Assembly: GCA_025937755.1 (NCBI GenBank)
Contig: JAICQR010000011.1
Coordinates: forward strand, 1-35,088
Direction: 5' to 3'
DNA from: Gemmatimonadales bacterium
GTDB taxonomy: Bacteria > Gemmatimonadota > Gemmatimonadetes > Gemmatimonadales > GWC2-71-9
DNA: 35,088 nt
Shown here piece by piece: positions 1-7,287 of this stretch. Positions within the stretch are counted from its first letter, which is position 1. Each line of letters starts with the position of its first letter. Made by a program: the position numbers and the translations under genes. The notes below the pieces were generated by a model. The model searched no databases and had not been told where the DNA came from. It saw only the letters and a list, made by a program, of their open reading frames with translations.

Positions 1-1719
1 CGAGTCCCCTCCACCGGCGCCCAGACCTGGGGCCTCAACATCGTCCGCATCACCCAGCGCAACGGCTACGAGGACACCTGGGCCGACACTCGCCGGGCCA
101 GCTCCAGCTTTCTGGCCCAGAGCGGCACCATCACCGGACTCGAGAAACTCGAGCGCGGTATCGTCATCGAAGTCCAGCCCTATGCCACCGCCTCGCTCAC
201 CGGCGAGCGGGACCCCGTGTCCGGCAGCTTCGAGCGCGGCGACGTCGAGCCCGACGCCGGTGGCAACCTGCGTCTCGGCTTCACCAACTTCGCCATCGAC
301 GCCACCATCAACCCCGATTTCAGCACCATCGAAGCCGATGAGGGTCAGGTCACCGTCAACGAGCGGTTCGCGCTCTTCTTCGAGGAGAAGCGTCCCTTCT
401 TTCTCGAGGGCATCGAGCTCTTTGCCACTCCCAACCAGCTGGTGTATACGAGGCAGATTGGCAATCCGATCGCCGGCGGCAAGTTCACCGGCAAGTTCGG
501 CAAGTTCACCGCCGCCTATCTCGCCGCCGTGGATGACGCGCCCGATGGCAACGCCGTCTTCAACGTCGGCCGGCTTCGGTATGACCTCGGCTCTGCGTCC
601 ACCACCGGCATCACCGTCACCGACCGCGAGCGGGGGACTGACTACAACCGGGTCGTCTCGGCTGACGCCCACATTGTCTTCGCGCGGCTCTACTTCTTCG
701 AGGCGCAACTGGCCAATGGCTGGACCCAGGAGGGCGGTATCGCCCGCAGCGGTCCGGTGTGGAAGGCCGAGTTCGATCGCACCGGCAGAGGCTGGGGATT
801 CAACTACCAGCTGAACGGTATTTCGGATGACTTCGTCACCCGCACCGGTTTCGTCAATCGCACTGGCATCGTCACCGGTCGCGCCTTCAATCGGCTCTCG
901 TTCTATGGGCCGCGGGGCGCATTGGTCGAGAACTTTACCACCTTCTTCGGGCTCAACCGTTTGTGGAACTACGCGGACTTCGAGCTCGGTGAGGCGGTCG
1001 AGGGCTCGGAGGAAATCAACTTCGACGTGTCGATGCGGGGCGGATGGCAGGTCGAGGCCGGTCTCCATCGCGACTTCGTGCAGTTCGATCCGGCCGATTT
1101 CGGCGACTACACCGTGGTGGGCGGCGGTGGCCCGGTGCCCTACGTGCCGGTCGACGAACTCGACAACATGTTCAGCGTCAGCGCCGGTATCGAGACCCCG
1201 ACATACCAGAGCTTTGGCGCCGACTTCAGTGTCAGCGGCGGCAAGGCAGCCATCTTCGACGAAGCGGCGCTGGGCTATGGGTACGAGCTGGAGGCTGGCC
1301 TCAACCTTCGGCCGGCCACGTCGTTGCGGGTGGAACTCGAAGCCGATTTCGTGCGCATCTTTCGCGACAGCGATGATTCCGAATTTGCCCGCGCCTTCAT
1401 CCCGCGACTCAAGGTCGAGTACCAGCCTACCCGGGAGCTCTTCTTCCGGATGATCACCGAATACCAGGCCGAGCGCCGGGCGCCGCTGCAGGACCCGGAA
1501 TCCGGGCTGCCGATTGCGGTGGGTGGCACCATCGACGGCGGTGATGACGCCAACGGCTTCAGGACTGACCTGCTGGCCGCCTACGAGCCTACCCCGGGCA
1601 CGGCGATCTTCCTGGGCTACGGCACCACCATGCGCGACACTGGCGCGTTCCGGTTCCGCGATCTGCAGCGCGACAGCGACGGGCTGTTCCTCAAGGTGAG
1701 CTACCTGATACGCAAGTGA
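1..1719 (+). CDS. DUF5916-family outer-membrane protein (3' part, 5' end outside window)
   Basis: The reading frame is open from base 1 to a TGA at 1717-1719, so the gene enters from outside and only its last 572 codons are visible. The start is not in the window; the ATG-like codons inside are internal. The visible protein runs from a Trp/Gly-rich segment (TWGLNIVRIT) through FAIDATINPDFSTIEADEGQ and FFEEKRPFFLEGIELF to a long stretch of alternating hydrophobic and polar residues ending in a short strand, YLIRK. These motifs match the C-terminal barrel of DUF5916 proteins, which usually carry an N-terminal family 9 carbohydrate-binding-like domain and sit in the outer membrane. The substrate is unknown. 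Short tandem repeats start exactly at its stop codon. Confidence 0.85.
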   Translation, partial: RVPSTGAQTWGLNIVRITQRNGYEDTWADTRRASSSFLAQSGTITGLEKLERGIVIEVQPYATASLTGERDPVSGSFERGDVEPDAGGNLRLGFTNFAIDATINPDFSTIEADEGQVTVNERFALFFEEKRPFFLEGIELFATPNQLVYTRQIGNPIAGGKFTGKFGKFTAAYLAAVDDAPDGNAVFNVGRLRYDLGSASTTGITVTDRERGTDYNRVVSADAHIVFARLYFFEAQLANGWTQEGGIARSGPVWKAEFDRTGRGWGFNYQLNGISDDFVTRTGFVNRTGIVTGRAFNRLSFYGPRGALVENFTTFFGLNRLWNYADFELGEAVEGSEEINFDVSMRGGWQVEAGLHRDFVQFDPADFGDYTVVGGGGPVPYVPVDELDNMFSVSAGIETPTYQSFGADFSVSGGKAAIFDEAALGYGYELEAGLNLRPATSLRVELEADFVRIFRDSDDSEFARAFIPRLKVEYQPTRELFFRMITEYQAERRAPLQDPESGLPIAVGGTIDGGDDANGFRTDLLAAYEPTPGTAIFLGYGTTMRDTGAFRFRDLQRDSDGLFLKVSYLIRK

Positions 1720-1770
1720 GAAGTGAGAAGTGATTTCCCACTTCCCACTTCCCACTTCCCACTTCCCACT
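1717..1770. repeat. 7-base tandem repeats between convergent genes
   Basis: The TGA stop of the DUF5916 gene is the first base triplet of the unit TGAGAAG, which occurs at 1717 and 1724 and is followed by a third TGA at 1731. From 1737 the other strand carries unit AAGTGGG; its C-tracts on the plus strand start at 1737, 1744, 1751, 1758 and 1765. The minus-strand transcript of the neighbouring membrane-protein gene would therefore contain five GGG tracts spaced by four bases, which satisfies the usual G-quadruplex pattern. The two arms are partly complementary. A role in transcript ending is inferred. Confidence 0.8.
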
Positions 1771-1776
1771 AGTTGA

Positions 1777-2334
1777 TCACGGCCACATCCACCCCATCAC
1801 CCCCGCCGTCAGCAATCCATAGAGCAACCCGTCGGCCATCGACTTGAGCGTGGTGCTCCACTGCTTCTTGAACCAGATGGACTGCTGCACCAGCGCCAGC
1901 GAATAGCCGGCGAAGGCAGTCGTGCCGGCCAGCTGGAACACCCGCAGATAGTCCGCTCCCGGGCCCAACGCCCGGCTCGCCACGTACGCCGCAAACAGGC
2001 TCACGACAACGCAGTAGAAAAACCACTGGATCAGGCTGCCGGTCATCGAAAAGTCACCACTGGGCAGCACCGTCATCACCGCCACCGGCCCCTGTCGGTG
2101 CTTTTCGAGGTACTCCGGCGATTTCATCTCGGCGGCATTGGCCGGCCTGGGCATGATGTAGTCGCCCGGTGGAATGGCGAAGGGCCGCATTGCGGCCATC
2201 ACGCCGTCCTGGTTGGGGACCGGCTTGAAGTCACTATGGTGCCACGGCATCACCGTGTGCACCATGGCGCTCACGATGAAGACCAGCACCGCGGCGAGCA
2301 GAATCGGAAGCCAGAGCGCAGCGAGCGTGACCAT
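1777..2334 (-). CDS. conserved integral membrane protein of unknown function
   Basis: A 185-residue protein. The ATG at 2334 is chosen because GGAGGAG lies 5 bases upstream (2340-2346); the frame stays open further upstream but without a better start. There is an N-terminal membrane helix (about residues 3-22), a hydrophilic stretch with a PNQDGVM segment and IPPGDYIMP, then three more hydrophobic segments (about 92-110, 122-142 and 162-182), ending in GWMWP. I recognise the general pattern of a conserved hypothetical membrane protein found in several phyla but no assigned function. It is convergent with the DUF5916 gene and divergent from the FabH-like gene, and looks monocistronic. Confidence 0.8.
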   Translation of the reverse strand: MVTLAALWLPILLAAVLVFIVSAMVHTVMPWHHSDFKPVPNQDGVMAAMRPFAIPPGDYIMPRPANAAEMKSPEYLEKHRQGPVAVMTVLPSGDFSMTGSLIQWFFYCVVVSLFAAYVASRALGPGADYLRVFQLAGTTAFAGYSLALVQQSIWFKKQWSTTLKSMADGLLYGLLTAGVMGWMWP

Positions 2335-2339
2335 ACCAA

Positions 2340-2346
2340 CTCCTCC
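2340..2346 (-). promoter_or_regulatory. Shine-Dalgarno GGAGGAG fixing the start at 2334
   Basis: GGAGGAG on the minus strand, 5 bases before ATG. It supports a start 32 codons inside the longest open frame. Confidence 0.8.
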
Positions 2347-2450
2347 AGACAGAGGGTGACCCGGCGGGGGTTGACGAATCTGCACCCGAAGCCGGGCCGT
2401 GGCCAATCCGCCGAACCGAATCGCGCCCATCTACGCTCCTGATTCCGCGC

Positions 2451-2456
2451 TACCTT
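2451..2456 (+). promoter_or_regulatory. putative -10 element TACCTT of a leaderless transcript
   Basis: TACCTT lies 6 bases before the ATG at 2463 and there is no Shine-Dalgarno sequence. Transcription would begin at or within a base or two of the start codon. No convincing -35 hexamer is visible. Confidence 0.5.
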
Positions 2457-2462
2457 TCAGCC

Positions 2463-3461
2463 ATGCCCACCTCCACCATACTCGGCACCGGCATGGCCGT
2501 GCCCGATCGGATCGTGACCAACGACGAGTTGAGCACGATGATGGACACCAGCGATGAATGGATCCGGACCCGGACCGGCATCGAGCAGCGCCACTGGGTC
2601 AGCCCCGGTGAGACTGGTGCGTCACTCGCACTCACCGCGAGTACGCGCGCGCTGGACGCGGCCGGGGTCACGCCCGACGACATCGACGCCATCGTCTACG
2701 CCACGTCCACCCCCGACCACTTCGCGCCCGGCAACGGCGTCTACCTGCAGCAGCAGCTGGTGGGCCGTCCCATTCCCGCGCTCGATGTCCGGGCCCAGTG
2801 CAGCGGATTCATCTATGGCTTGTCGGTGGCGGACGCGTGGATCCGTGCCGGGCAATACCGCCGGATCCTGCTGGTGGGATGCGAGGTGCAGAGCACCGGG
2901 ATGGATATCTCCACCGCTGGCCGCGACACCGCAGTCATTTTCGCCGATGGCGCCGGAGCGGTGGTGCTGGGCGCATCGGACAGGGCGGATCGCGGGGTGC
3001 TTGGATTCGATCTCCACTCCGACGGGAGCCAGGCCGAGCGCCTCTGGGTCGATGCGCCGGGCTCGATGTACCATCCGCGAATTTCGCAGGAGATGGTGGC
3101 CGAAGGCCGGCACTTCCTGTCGATGGAGGGCCGGGAGGTCTTCCGGAATGCCGTGGTGAAGATGCCGGAGTCGGTCAACACGCTCCTGGCCGCGCTCCAG
3201 CGTTCACCAGCTGACATCGCGCTGCTGCTGCCCCATCAGGCCAACCTGCGGATCTCGGAGATGGTGCAGAAGTCGCTTGGTCTCGAGCCGGGCCAGGTCT
3301 ACAACAACATCCAGCGATACGGCAACACTACCGCTGCGACCATTCCCATCGCCCTCGACGAGTGCGTCCGCGCCGGGCGTCTCAGGGAAGGCGATCTCGT
3401 TGTCATGACAGCATTTGGGTCCGGCTTCATGTGGGGGAGCGCGGCGCTGCTCTGGGGCTGA
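2463..3461 (+). CDS. beta-ketoacyl-ACP synthase III family (FabH-like)
   Basis: A 332-residue thiolase-fold condensing enzyme. FabH enzymes join acetyl-CoA or another acyl-CoA to malonyl-ACP to start fatty-acid synthesis in the cytosol; relatives act in other Claisen condensations. The catalytic triad is visible: Cys113 in AQCSGF, His258 in LLPHQANLRI and Asn288 in YGNTTAATIPIAL, in the right order and spacing. DEWIRTRTGI near residue 31 is the usual family signature. The length is close to the normal 320-335. No other fatty-acid synthesis gene is adjacent, so it may be a specialised paralogue rather than the housekeeping enzyme; I therefore give no symbol. It is likely transcribed alone from a leaderless promoter. 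Confidence 0.9.
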   Translation: MPTSTILGTGMAVPDRIVTNDELSTMMDTSDEWIRTRTGIEQRHWVSPGETGASLALTASTRALDAAGVTPDDIDAIVYATSTPDHFAPGNGVYLQQQLVGRPIPALDVRAQCSGFIYGLSVADAWIRAGQYRRILLVGCEVQSTGMDISTAGRDTAVIFADGAGAVVLGASDRADRGVLGFDLHSDGSQAERLWVDAPGSMYHPRISQEMVAEGRHFLSMEGREVFRNAVVKMPESVNTLLAALQRSPADIALLLPHQANLRISEMVQKSLGLEPGQVYNNIQRYGNTTAATIPIALDECVRAGRLREGDLVVMTAFGSGFMWGSAALLWG

Positions 3462-3511
3462 AACCCGCCGGTGCGTCGTTGCGTAATGCAACAAGCTCCG
3501 TACCCGGATTT

Positions 3512-3521
3512 GAGAGAGAGG
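3512..3521 (+). promoter_or_regulatory. ribosome-binding site (GAGAGAGAGG)
   Basis: A purine-rich run 7 bases before the ATG at 3529, which supports this start. Confidence 0.6.
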
Positions 3522-3528
3522 TTATTCC

Positions 3529-3828
3529 ATGGATACGATCTTCGGCCTGATCTACTTCGGCGTGCTCGCCGTGGTTGGCGTTGCCGGTTACGTCATCAGC
3601 AAGAACTTCGTGCGGCGGCGGCTCCGCTTTGTGGACGCGGTCCAGTCACCCATCGCTCCCGTGCTGGCCGGCGTGCTGGCGTTTGCCATCATGTGGCCGC
3701 TCAGCTTCCTCCCGTTCGTCACCACGACAACCGCGGTCCTGGCCGGCTTCGCCACCGCCTTCGGCACCGCGAGCGGGGTCCGGGCACTGCGCCGGGGGGA
3801 ATACATCGACCGGCAACTGACGCCGTAG
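3529..3828 (+). CDS. small integral membrane protein, unknown function
   Basis: A 99-residue protein with a hydrophobic N-terminal helix (about residues 4-22), a basic loop (KNFVRRRLRF) and two further hydrophobic segments (about 41-60 and 62-82), ending in a charged tail. The topology looks like two or three membrane helices. I recognise no family. It lies 67 bases after the FabH-like gene and 16 bases before the YggX-like gene, which has its own putative promoter, so it may be read alone or with its neighbours. Function cannot be inferred. Confidence 0.7.
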   Translation: MDTIFGLIYFGVLAVVGVAGYVISKNFVRRRLRFVDAVQSPIAPVLAGVLAFAIMWPLSFLPFVTTTTAVLAGFATAFGTASGVRALRRGEYIDRQLTP

Positions 3829-3832
3829 CAAT

Positions 3833-3838
3833 TATCTT
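3833..3838 (+). promoter_or_regulatory. putative -10 element TATCTT of a leaderless transcript
   Basis: TATCTT ends 6 bases before the ATG at 3845, with no Shine-Dalgarno sequence. It has the same geometry as the elements at 2451, 7276 and 17214. Confidence 0.5.
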
Positions 3839-3844
3839 TGGCGC

Positions 3845-4084
3845 ATGCCGAACATCACATGCGTGCGCTGCGGACAGACCCGCGACCAGATGAGCTTTCA
3901 GCCGTTCCAGAACGACCTGGGCCGGCGCCTGTTCAATGAGATCTGCGCCCTCTGCTGGGGCCAGTGGCTGGGCCAGCAGCAGGCGCTCATCAACCACTAC
4001 GCCCTCAACCTGCGCGACCCGAAAGCGAAGGAATTCCTGCTCCAGCAAATGCAGGAGTTTCTCTTTGCGCCTGCCGTCGATTGA
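3845..4084 (+). CDS. Fe(2+)-trafficking / oxidative damage protection protein (YggX family)
   Basis: A 79-residue protein. YggX proteins are small cytosolic proteins linked to iron handling and protection of iron-sulfur enzymes from oxidation. The family pattern is visible: an N-terminal Cys, FQ.F.NDLGRRLFNEIC, then W..WL..Q..LINHY.LNLRDP and an acidic C-terminal helix ending EFLF. E. coli YggX is about 91 residues, so this one is slightly short at its end. It differs from the classic family in having four cysteines in two pairs, Cys6/Cys9 (CVRC) and Cys34/Cys37 (CALC), which could form a zinc-ribbon-like site. Heptamer repeats follow the stop. Confidence 0.85.
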   Translation: MPNITCVRCGQTRDQMSFQPFQNDLGRRLFNEICALCWGQWLGQQQALINHYALNLRDPKAKEFLLQQMQEFLFAPAVD

Positions 4085-4085
4085 G

Positions 4086-4150
4086 ACTTCTCACTTCTCA
4101 CTTCTCACTTCTCACTTCCCACTTCCCACTTCCCACTTCCCACTTCCCAC
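4086..4150. repeat. 7-base tandem repeats (CTTCTCA then CTTCCCA)
   Basis: About four copies of CTTCTCA followed by about five of CTTCCCA, filling the gap between the YggX-like gene and the convergent DUF3187 gene. Read on the minus strand this is GTGGGAA then GTGAGAA, with five GGG tracts spaced 7 bases apart (plus-strand CCC at 4118, 4125, 4132, 4139 and 4146). It is the same unit as at 1737-1767 and 5138-5163. It would lie in the 3' untranslated part of the DUF3187 transcript. Confidence 0.85.
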
Positions 4151-4155
4151 CAACC

Positions 4156-5100
4156 TTACCACCCTCCACTCACCACCAGGGTGAGGTCCACGCCCAGATC
4201 GGTCGGCGCGATATCCTCGGTGAAGCCGACGCGCCACTCCCGCCCTCCCGCAGTGCGGTAGATCCACCCGAAATCCGCGGTCAGCATATCGTTGTCGAGC
4301 GACGGGATCGAAGTGTCGTGGTAGAAGGGCGAGTGGTAGAAGAAGTAGCCGTAGATCGAATGCCTGCCGAAGAGCTGGAGCCGCACCCCCGTCGTCCCCA
4401 TCCCGAAAAGCGAATGCTGCCACGCCTTCAGTGTTCCGCTGCGGGGAGTGGCGCCGACACCACCGGAGATCTCCCACAGCAGCGGCTTCAGCGCCCGGAC
4501 CCGGAGGGCGTGGTTGAGCGCCACCCCGGGCTGGGAACGACTCAGGCTTCCGCCCTTGCCGAGCGGCAGCACCACGCTCAGCGCCGTCTGCTGGTCGGGT
4601 CCGTGGCGCATGCCGAGCGTGAAGCGGGCCTCGCCCGGTGCCAAGCCGTCCGCGTCGGGGGCGTAGTGCACGCCGCCGGGCAGCTCCACTTCGAATCCGT
4701 ATCGGTTCCGCGGCCGGGCGTCCCGCTCCGGCTGGTCGTAGCCGATGAAACCGTGGTACCACTCGAAGAACTCATCGGTGAACCCGCCATGGCTGCCCAC
4801 CAGGCTCACGCTGCCACTGGTCCAGTATGTGGGTGAGAGCTCCCGGGTGCCGCTCCAGGTCAACCGATATAACTCGGCATCGTGCAGGTACGTTGCGGTG
4901 GAGGACACGCTGTACTCGATGGCGTTGGCGTACTCGACCGTCACCTGGCTGCGTGAGCCGGTCGGATCGAAATCCACCATCGGCTGGTAGGCCAGCGGAG
5001 TACGAGTGGAAGCGAGTGGATTGATCGGGCGGTGCGGCGGAGGCGACTGCGCGGCGAGCGGAGTCGCCAGCACGAGGGAAAGGAGCAGAAAACGGATCAC
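4156..5100 (-). CDS. DUF3187-like outer-membrane beta-barrel protein
   Basis: A 314-residue secreted protein starting with GTG at 5100. An N-terminal signal peptide (MIRFLLLSLVLATPLAAQ, cut after LAAQ) is followed by NPLAS, YQPMVDFDP and a series of amphipathic strands with aromatic ends; the last residues are VVSGGW, an aromatic terminus typical of outer-membrane barrels. The pattern NPL...ELYRLTWSGTREL...GGFTDEFFEWYHGFIG resembles DUF3187 proteins, whose role is unknown. The GTG has no Shine-Dalgarno sequence; a TAGTTT element sits 8 bases upstream. Family assignment is by eye; barrel and export are the firmer conclusions. Confidence 0.7.
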   Translation of the reverse strand: MIRFLLLSLVLATPLAAQSPPPHRPINPLASTRTPLAYQPMVDFDPTGSRSQVTVEYANAIEYSVSSTATYLHDAELYRLTWSGTRELSPTYWTSGSVSLVGSHGGFTDEFFEWYHGFIGYDQPERDARPRNRYGFEVELPGGVHYAPDADGLAPGEARFTLGMRHGPDQQTALSVVLPLGKGGSLSRSQPGVALNHALRVRALKPLLWEISGGVGATPRSGTLKAWQHSLFGMGTTGVRLQLFGRHSIYGYFFYHSPFYHDTSIPSLDNDMLTADFGWIYRTAGGREWRVGFTEDIAPTDLGVDLTLVVSGGW

Positions 5101-5108
5101 GGTTGGTG

Positions 5109-5114
5109 AAACTA
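5109..5114 (-). promoter_or_regulatory. putative -10 element TAGTTT upstream of the DUF3187 gene
   Basis: TAGTTT on the minus strand, 8 bases before the GTG at 5100. The spacing is slightly longer than at the other leaderless candidates. Confidence 0.4.
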
Positions 5115-5137
5115 GGGCCAGCCGTCACTGCGCTCAA

Positions 5138-5163
5138 CCCACTTCCCACTTCCCACTCCCCAC
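5138..5163. repeat. 7-base repeats after the PDZ gene stop
   Basis: On the minus strand the TGA stop of the PDZ gene is followed directly by about three copies of the AGTGGGA/AGTGGGG unit. It is the same unit as in the two repeat blocks at 1737 and 4116. Only three G-tracts are present, so a quadruplex within this block alone is unlikely. Confidence 0.75.
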
Positions 5164-6057
5164 TCAGTTGGCCGGCATCCTCCCACTTACCGTCAACGGC
5201 TTCCTGTCCCGCATGATCTCGAACCGGAAGCTCTCCCCCGGCCGGTAGCTCTGCAGGATGCGCATCAGGTGCAGCGGATTCTCCGGCGGCCTGCCGTCCA
5301 CGAGCCGGATCACGTCGCCCCCCTCGAGCTGAAGCGGCGTATCACCCGGAACGCTCAGCACCAGCACCCCGTCGCTGGTGCCGAAGTAACGGCCCAGTTC
5401 GGCGTTGAGCGGCGAGAGATGGAGGTCTCCCACCAGTGACCCCACGGTCACCCGATAGCGCGCGCTGCCAGGCGAAGTGACGGTCCAGGCGCGCTCCAGC
5501 CGCGATTCCAACGGCAGGCCCGTGATCTCGATGTCCGGCCTGGCGCCCAGTTGCTGCTGTACCATGAAGTCTGCCGTCAGCGGGTCCGGTGCGAGCCGCA
5601 CTACGTGTCGAGCCTCGCCACGGACGAACTCCACCGTCGCCGTGTCGTTCATTCCCAGGTCGGAGGCCAGCACGATGAGCCGGAAACCCGAGGGCTCGGT
5701 GCCCTGCAGCAGCGGCGTCCGCACCCGCACCCGGGACGAGAGTGGCTGCCCATCATAGCGGGTCAGCACATCCCCTGCCCGCAAGCCTGCGCGCGCCGCC
5801 GGACTGCCTGGTGTCACCGCACGGATCAGCACGCCCAGCGTGTCCATCGGCCCGGGCGCGCCCGAGACCGAGATCCCCAGGGCCGGTCGCCTCGTCGGCA
5901 GGAAGAAGGTCGAGGCGCCCGCAGGCGCTGTCGTCGTGACTCGCTCGGTCACCCGGATCTGGGCCGCGAGTGGCGTCGCCTGAGTCGACAGCGACATCAG
6001 GACTGCGGCGCCAGCCCACGAGAGACAGAAAATTCTAGAGGCCGACATCGCTCGCAC
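5164..6057 (-). CDS. secreted PDZ-domain protein of an ECF sigma operon
   Basis: A 297-residue protein with a signal peptide (cleavage likely after LAAQ, near residue 32). A first PDZ domain covers about residues 57-150 (ALGISVSG, then TPGSPAARAGLRAGDVLTRY); a second PDZ-like unit covers about 205-295 (LSPLNAELGRYFGT, GVLVLSVPGDTPLQLEGGDV). No protease catalytic triad is present, so it probably binds exported protein ends in the periplasm. The start may be GTG at 6057 or ATG at 6048; both overlap the anti-sigma gene end, which implies translational coupling. Its place behind sigma and anti-sigma genes suggests a role in sensing or answering envelope stress (inference). Confidence 0.85.
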   Translation of the reverse strand: MRAMSASRIFCLSWAGAAVLMSLSTQATPLAAQIRVTERVTTTAPAGASTFFLPTRRPALGISVSGAPGPMDTLGVLIRAVTPGSPAARAGLRAGDVLTRYDGQPLSSRVRVRTPLLQGTEPSGFRLIVLASDLGMNDTATVEFVRGEARHVVRLAPDPLTADFMVQQQLGARPDIEITGLPLESRLERAWTVTSPGSARYRVTVGSLVGDLHLSPLNAELGRYFGTSDGVLVLSVPGDTPLQLEGGDVIRLVDGRPPENPLHLMRILQSYRPGESFRFEIMRDRKPLTVSGRMPAN

Positions 6058-6649
6058 TCGTCAGGTGTACGTCCACCAGGGCATCCATCAGGCCTACCCG
6101 CTGCTCCCAGAGCCCCAGGCGTTCGCTGTCCGCCGCATTCCGGGCCGGCGCCAGTTCAACTACCTGGATCCGCTGGTCCAGCTCGGCGATGCGATCCTCC
6201 AGCGCCTGCGCCACCCGTGCAGTTTGTCCGTCGATCGGCCGCGCCGCGGGATCGAGGGCATCGATCGCCTGCTCCAGTTGCGCCGACTGCTGCTGAGCCT
6301 CGGCGATCGCTGCCGCCGTGACACCACCATCGGATGGCTCCGCTCGCAACATGGGGCCGACCACCAGCGCGCCAGACACCGATGCGGCAGCAGCCAGCGT
6401 CGCCCAGCCCCCCTGACGAATCCTGCGCCCGAGTTGCTCGTGCCGGCGCCGGTTCGCGATGGCGCTCCACTGGTTCCGCGCCGGCCGCAGCGTCGGCAAC
6501 GCTCGCAGCCGCGCCACCCGCTGGTGCAGACGGTCCAGCTCGGCCGTACATGCCTCGCACTGGGCCAGGTGCGTCCGGGCCTCGGCCAGCCCCGGCTCGC
6601 TTCCGCCATCACGCAGTTCGATGAGTTGATCAAGTGTGCAGTGCATCAT
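6035..6649 (-). CDS. zinc-binding anti-sigma factor, single-pass membrane protein
   Basis: A 204-residue protein. The ATG at 6649 has AGGAGG 7 bases upstream and overlaps the sigma-factor stop as ATGA. The first 40 residues hold the ZAS motif of anti-sigma factors: His27, Cys31 and Cys34 (HLAQCEAC), with His3/Cys4 as a likely fourth ligand. A helical linker is followed by one membrane segment (about residues 81-101) and a periplasmic part of about 100 residues predicted to be helical (repeated EDRIAELDQRIQ-type heptads). It should hold the upstream ECF sigma factor inactive until a signal is sensed. The longest open frame extends 45 codons further, but that part overlaps sigma-factor coding and lacks a ribosome site. 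Confidence 0.9.
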   Translation of the reverse strand: MMHCTLDQLIELRDGGSEPGLAEARTHLAQCEACTAELDRLHQRVARLRALPTLRPARNQWSAIANRRRHEQLGRRIRQGGWATLAAAASVSGALVVGPMLRAEPSDGGVTAAAIAEAQQQSAQLEQAIDALDPAARPIDGQTARVAQALEDRIAELDQRIQVVELAPARNAADSERLGLWEQRVGLMDALVDVHLTSASDVGL

Positions 6650-7194
6650 GCCGGCACCTCCTCGCCCAGCCAGCGGCGAAGACGGGCGTGCGCCCGGGCC
6701 AGCTGGGACTTCGAGAAGCTCGGGGTCTTTCCCATCATCGACCCGATCTCCTCGTGGGTATATCCCTCCACATCGTGCAGCCACACCACCGCCCGCGACG
6801 TCTCGCTCAACCGCTCCAGCGCCGCCTCGAGGTCCATCCTGAGCGCCGTATCGTCCCGCCTGGCCGGCGCAAAATCCTCGAACAGCTCGTCGGTGTCGCG
6901 GTACTTGTTCCGCCGGAGCCGCATCAGCGCCTTGCTGGCGGTGATGGTCCGGACCCAGCCCCAGAGGCTCCCGTCACCCCGGTACCGGTGGATGCTTCGG
7001 CAGACCTCGAAGAAGGTCTCCTGCATCACGTCTTCGGCGTCCTCGGTGGTACGGCAGATCCGCCGGGCCAGGTTGTAGACCGGGGTCTCGAAGGCCCGGT
7101 ACAGCGCCTCGAGGGCCGAGGCGTCCCCCGACCGCGCTCGGGCGAGGACAGCGTCAGCCACCGGCTGTGAATCCATGAGGAGAGCTCGGGCCAT
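6646..7194 (-). CDS. ECF (sigma-70 family) RNA polymerase sigma factor
   Basis: A 182-residue protein with the two ECF core regions: region 2 at about residues 25-95 (LYRAFETPVYNLARRI, EDAEDVMQETFFEV, WGWVRTITASKALMRLRR) and region 4 at about 122-178 (ALERLSETSRAVVWLHDVEG, YTHEEIGSMMGKTPSFSKSQ). ECF factors direct RNA polymerase to promoters of a stress regulon. The ATG at 7194 is used; ATG at 7176 is an alternative, and neither has a clear Shine-Dalgarno site. Its stop overlaps the anti-sigma start. It is divergent from the VIT1-fusion gene across 93 bases, so the shared region may hold an autoregulated promoter, though I see no clear ECF consensus. Confidence 0.93.
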   Translation of the reverse strand: MARALLMDSQPVADAVLARARSGDASALEALYRAFETPVYNLARRICRTTEDAEDVMQETFFEVCRSIHRYRGDGSLWGWVRTITASKALMRLRRNKYRDTDELFEDFAPARRDDTALRMDLEAALERLSETSRAVVWLHDVEGYTHEEIGSMMGKTPSFSKSQLARAHARLRRWLGEEVPA

Positions 7195-7275
7195 GGTACC
7201 GGGAAAGATGCAGAGCCCCCCTCCACCGTCGCAAATCCTCCCCCCGCGCCCGGAGCCATGCGCCCTGCGCCCGGC

Positions 7276-7281
7276 TACTTT
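7276..7281 (+). promoter_or_regulatory. putative -10 element TACTTT of a leaderless transcript
   Basis: TACTTT ends 6 bases before the ATG at 7288. No Shine-Dalgarno sequence is present. Confidence 0.5.
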
Positions 7282-7287
7282 CCTCCC

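Noticed and set aside
182-1699. Several Ser/Pro/Arg-rich open frames in other frames of the DUF5916 gene
   Set aside because: They are shadows of the barrel-coding frame with composition typical of frame-shifted high-GC sequence.
3470-3500. GTTGC/GCAAC inverted repeat after the FabH-like gene
   Set aside because: The stem is 5 bp with no T-tract; it is too weak to call a terminator or operator.
4086-4150. Repeat array considered as a CRISPR
   Set aside because: Units are 7 bases and directly adjacent, with no spacers; no cas gene is present.
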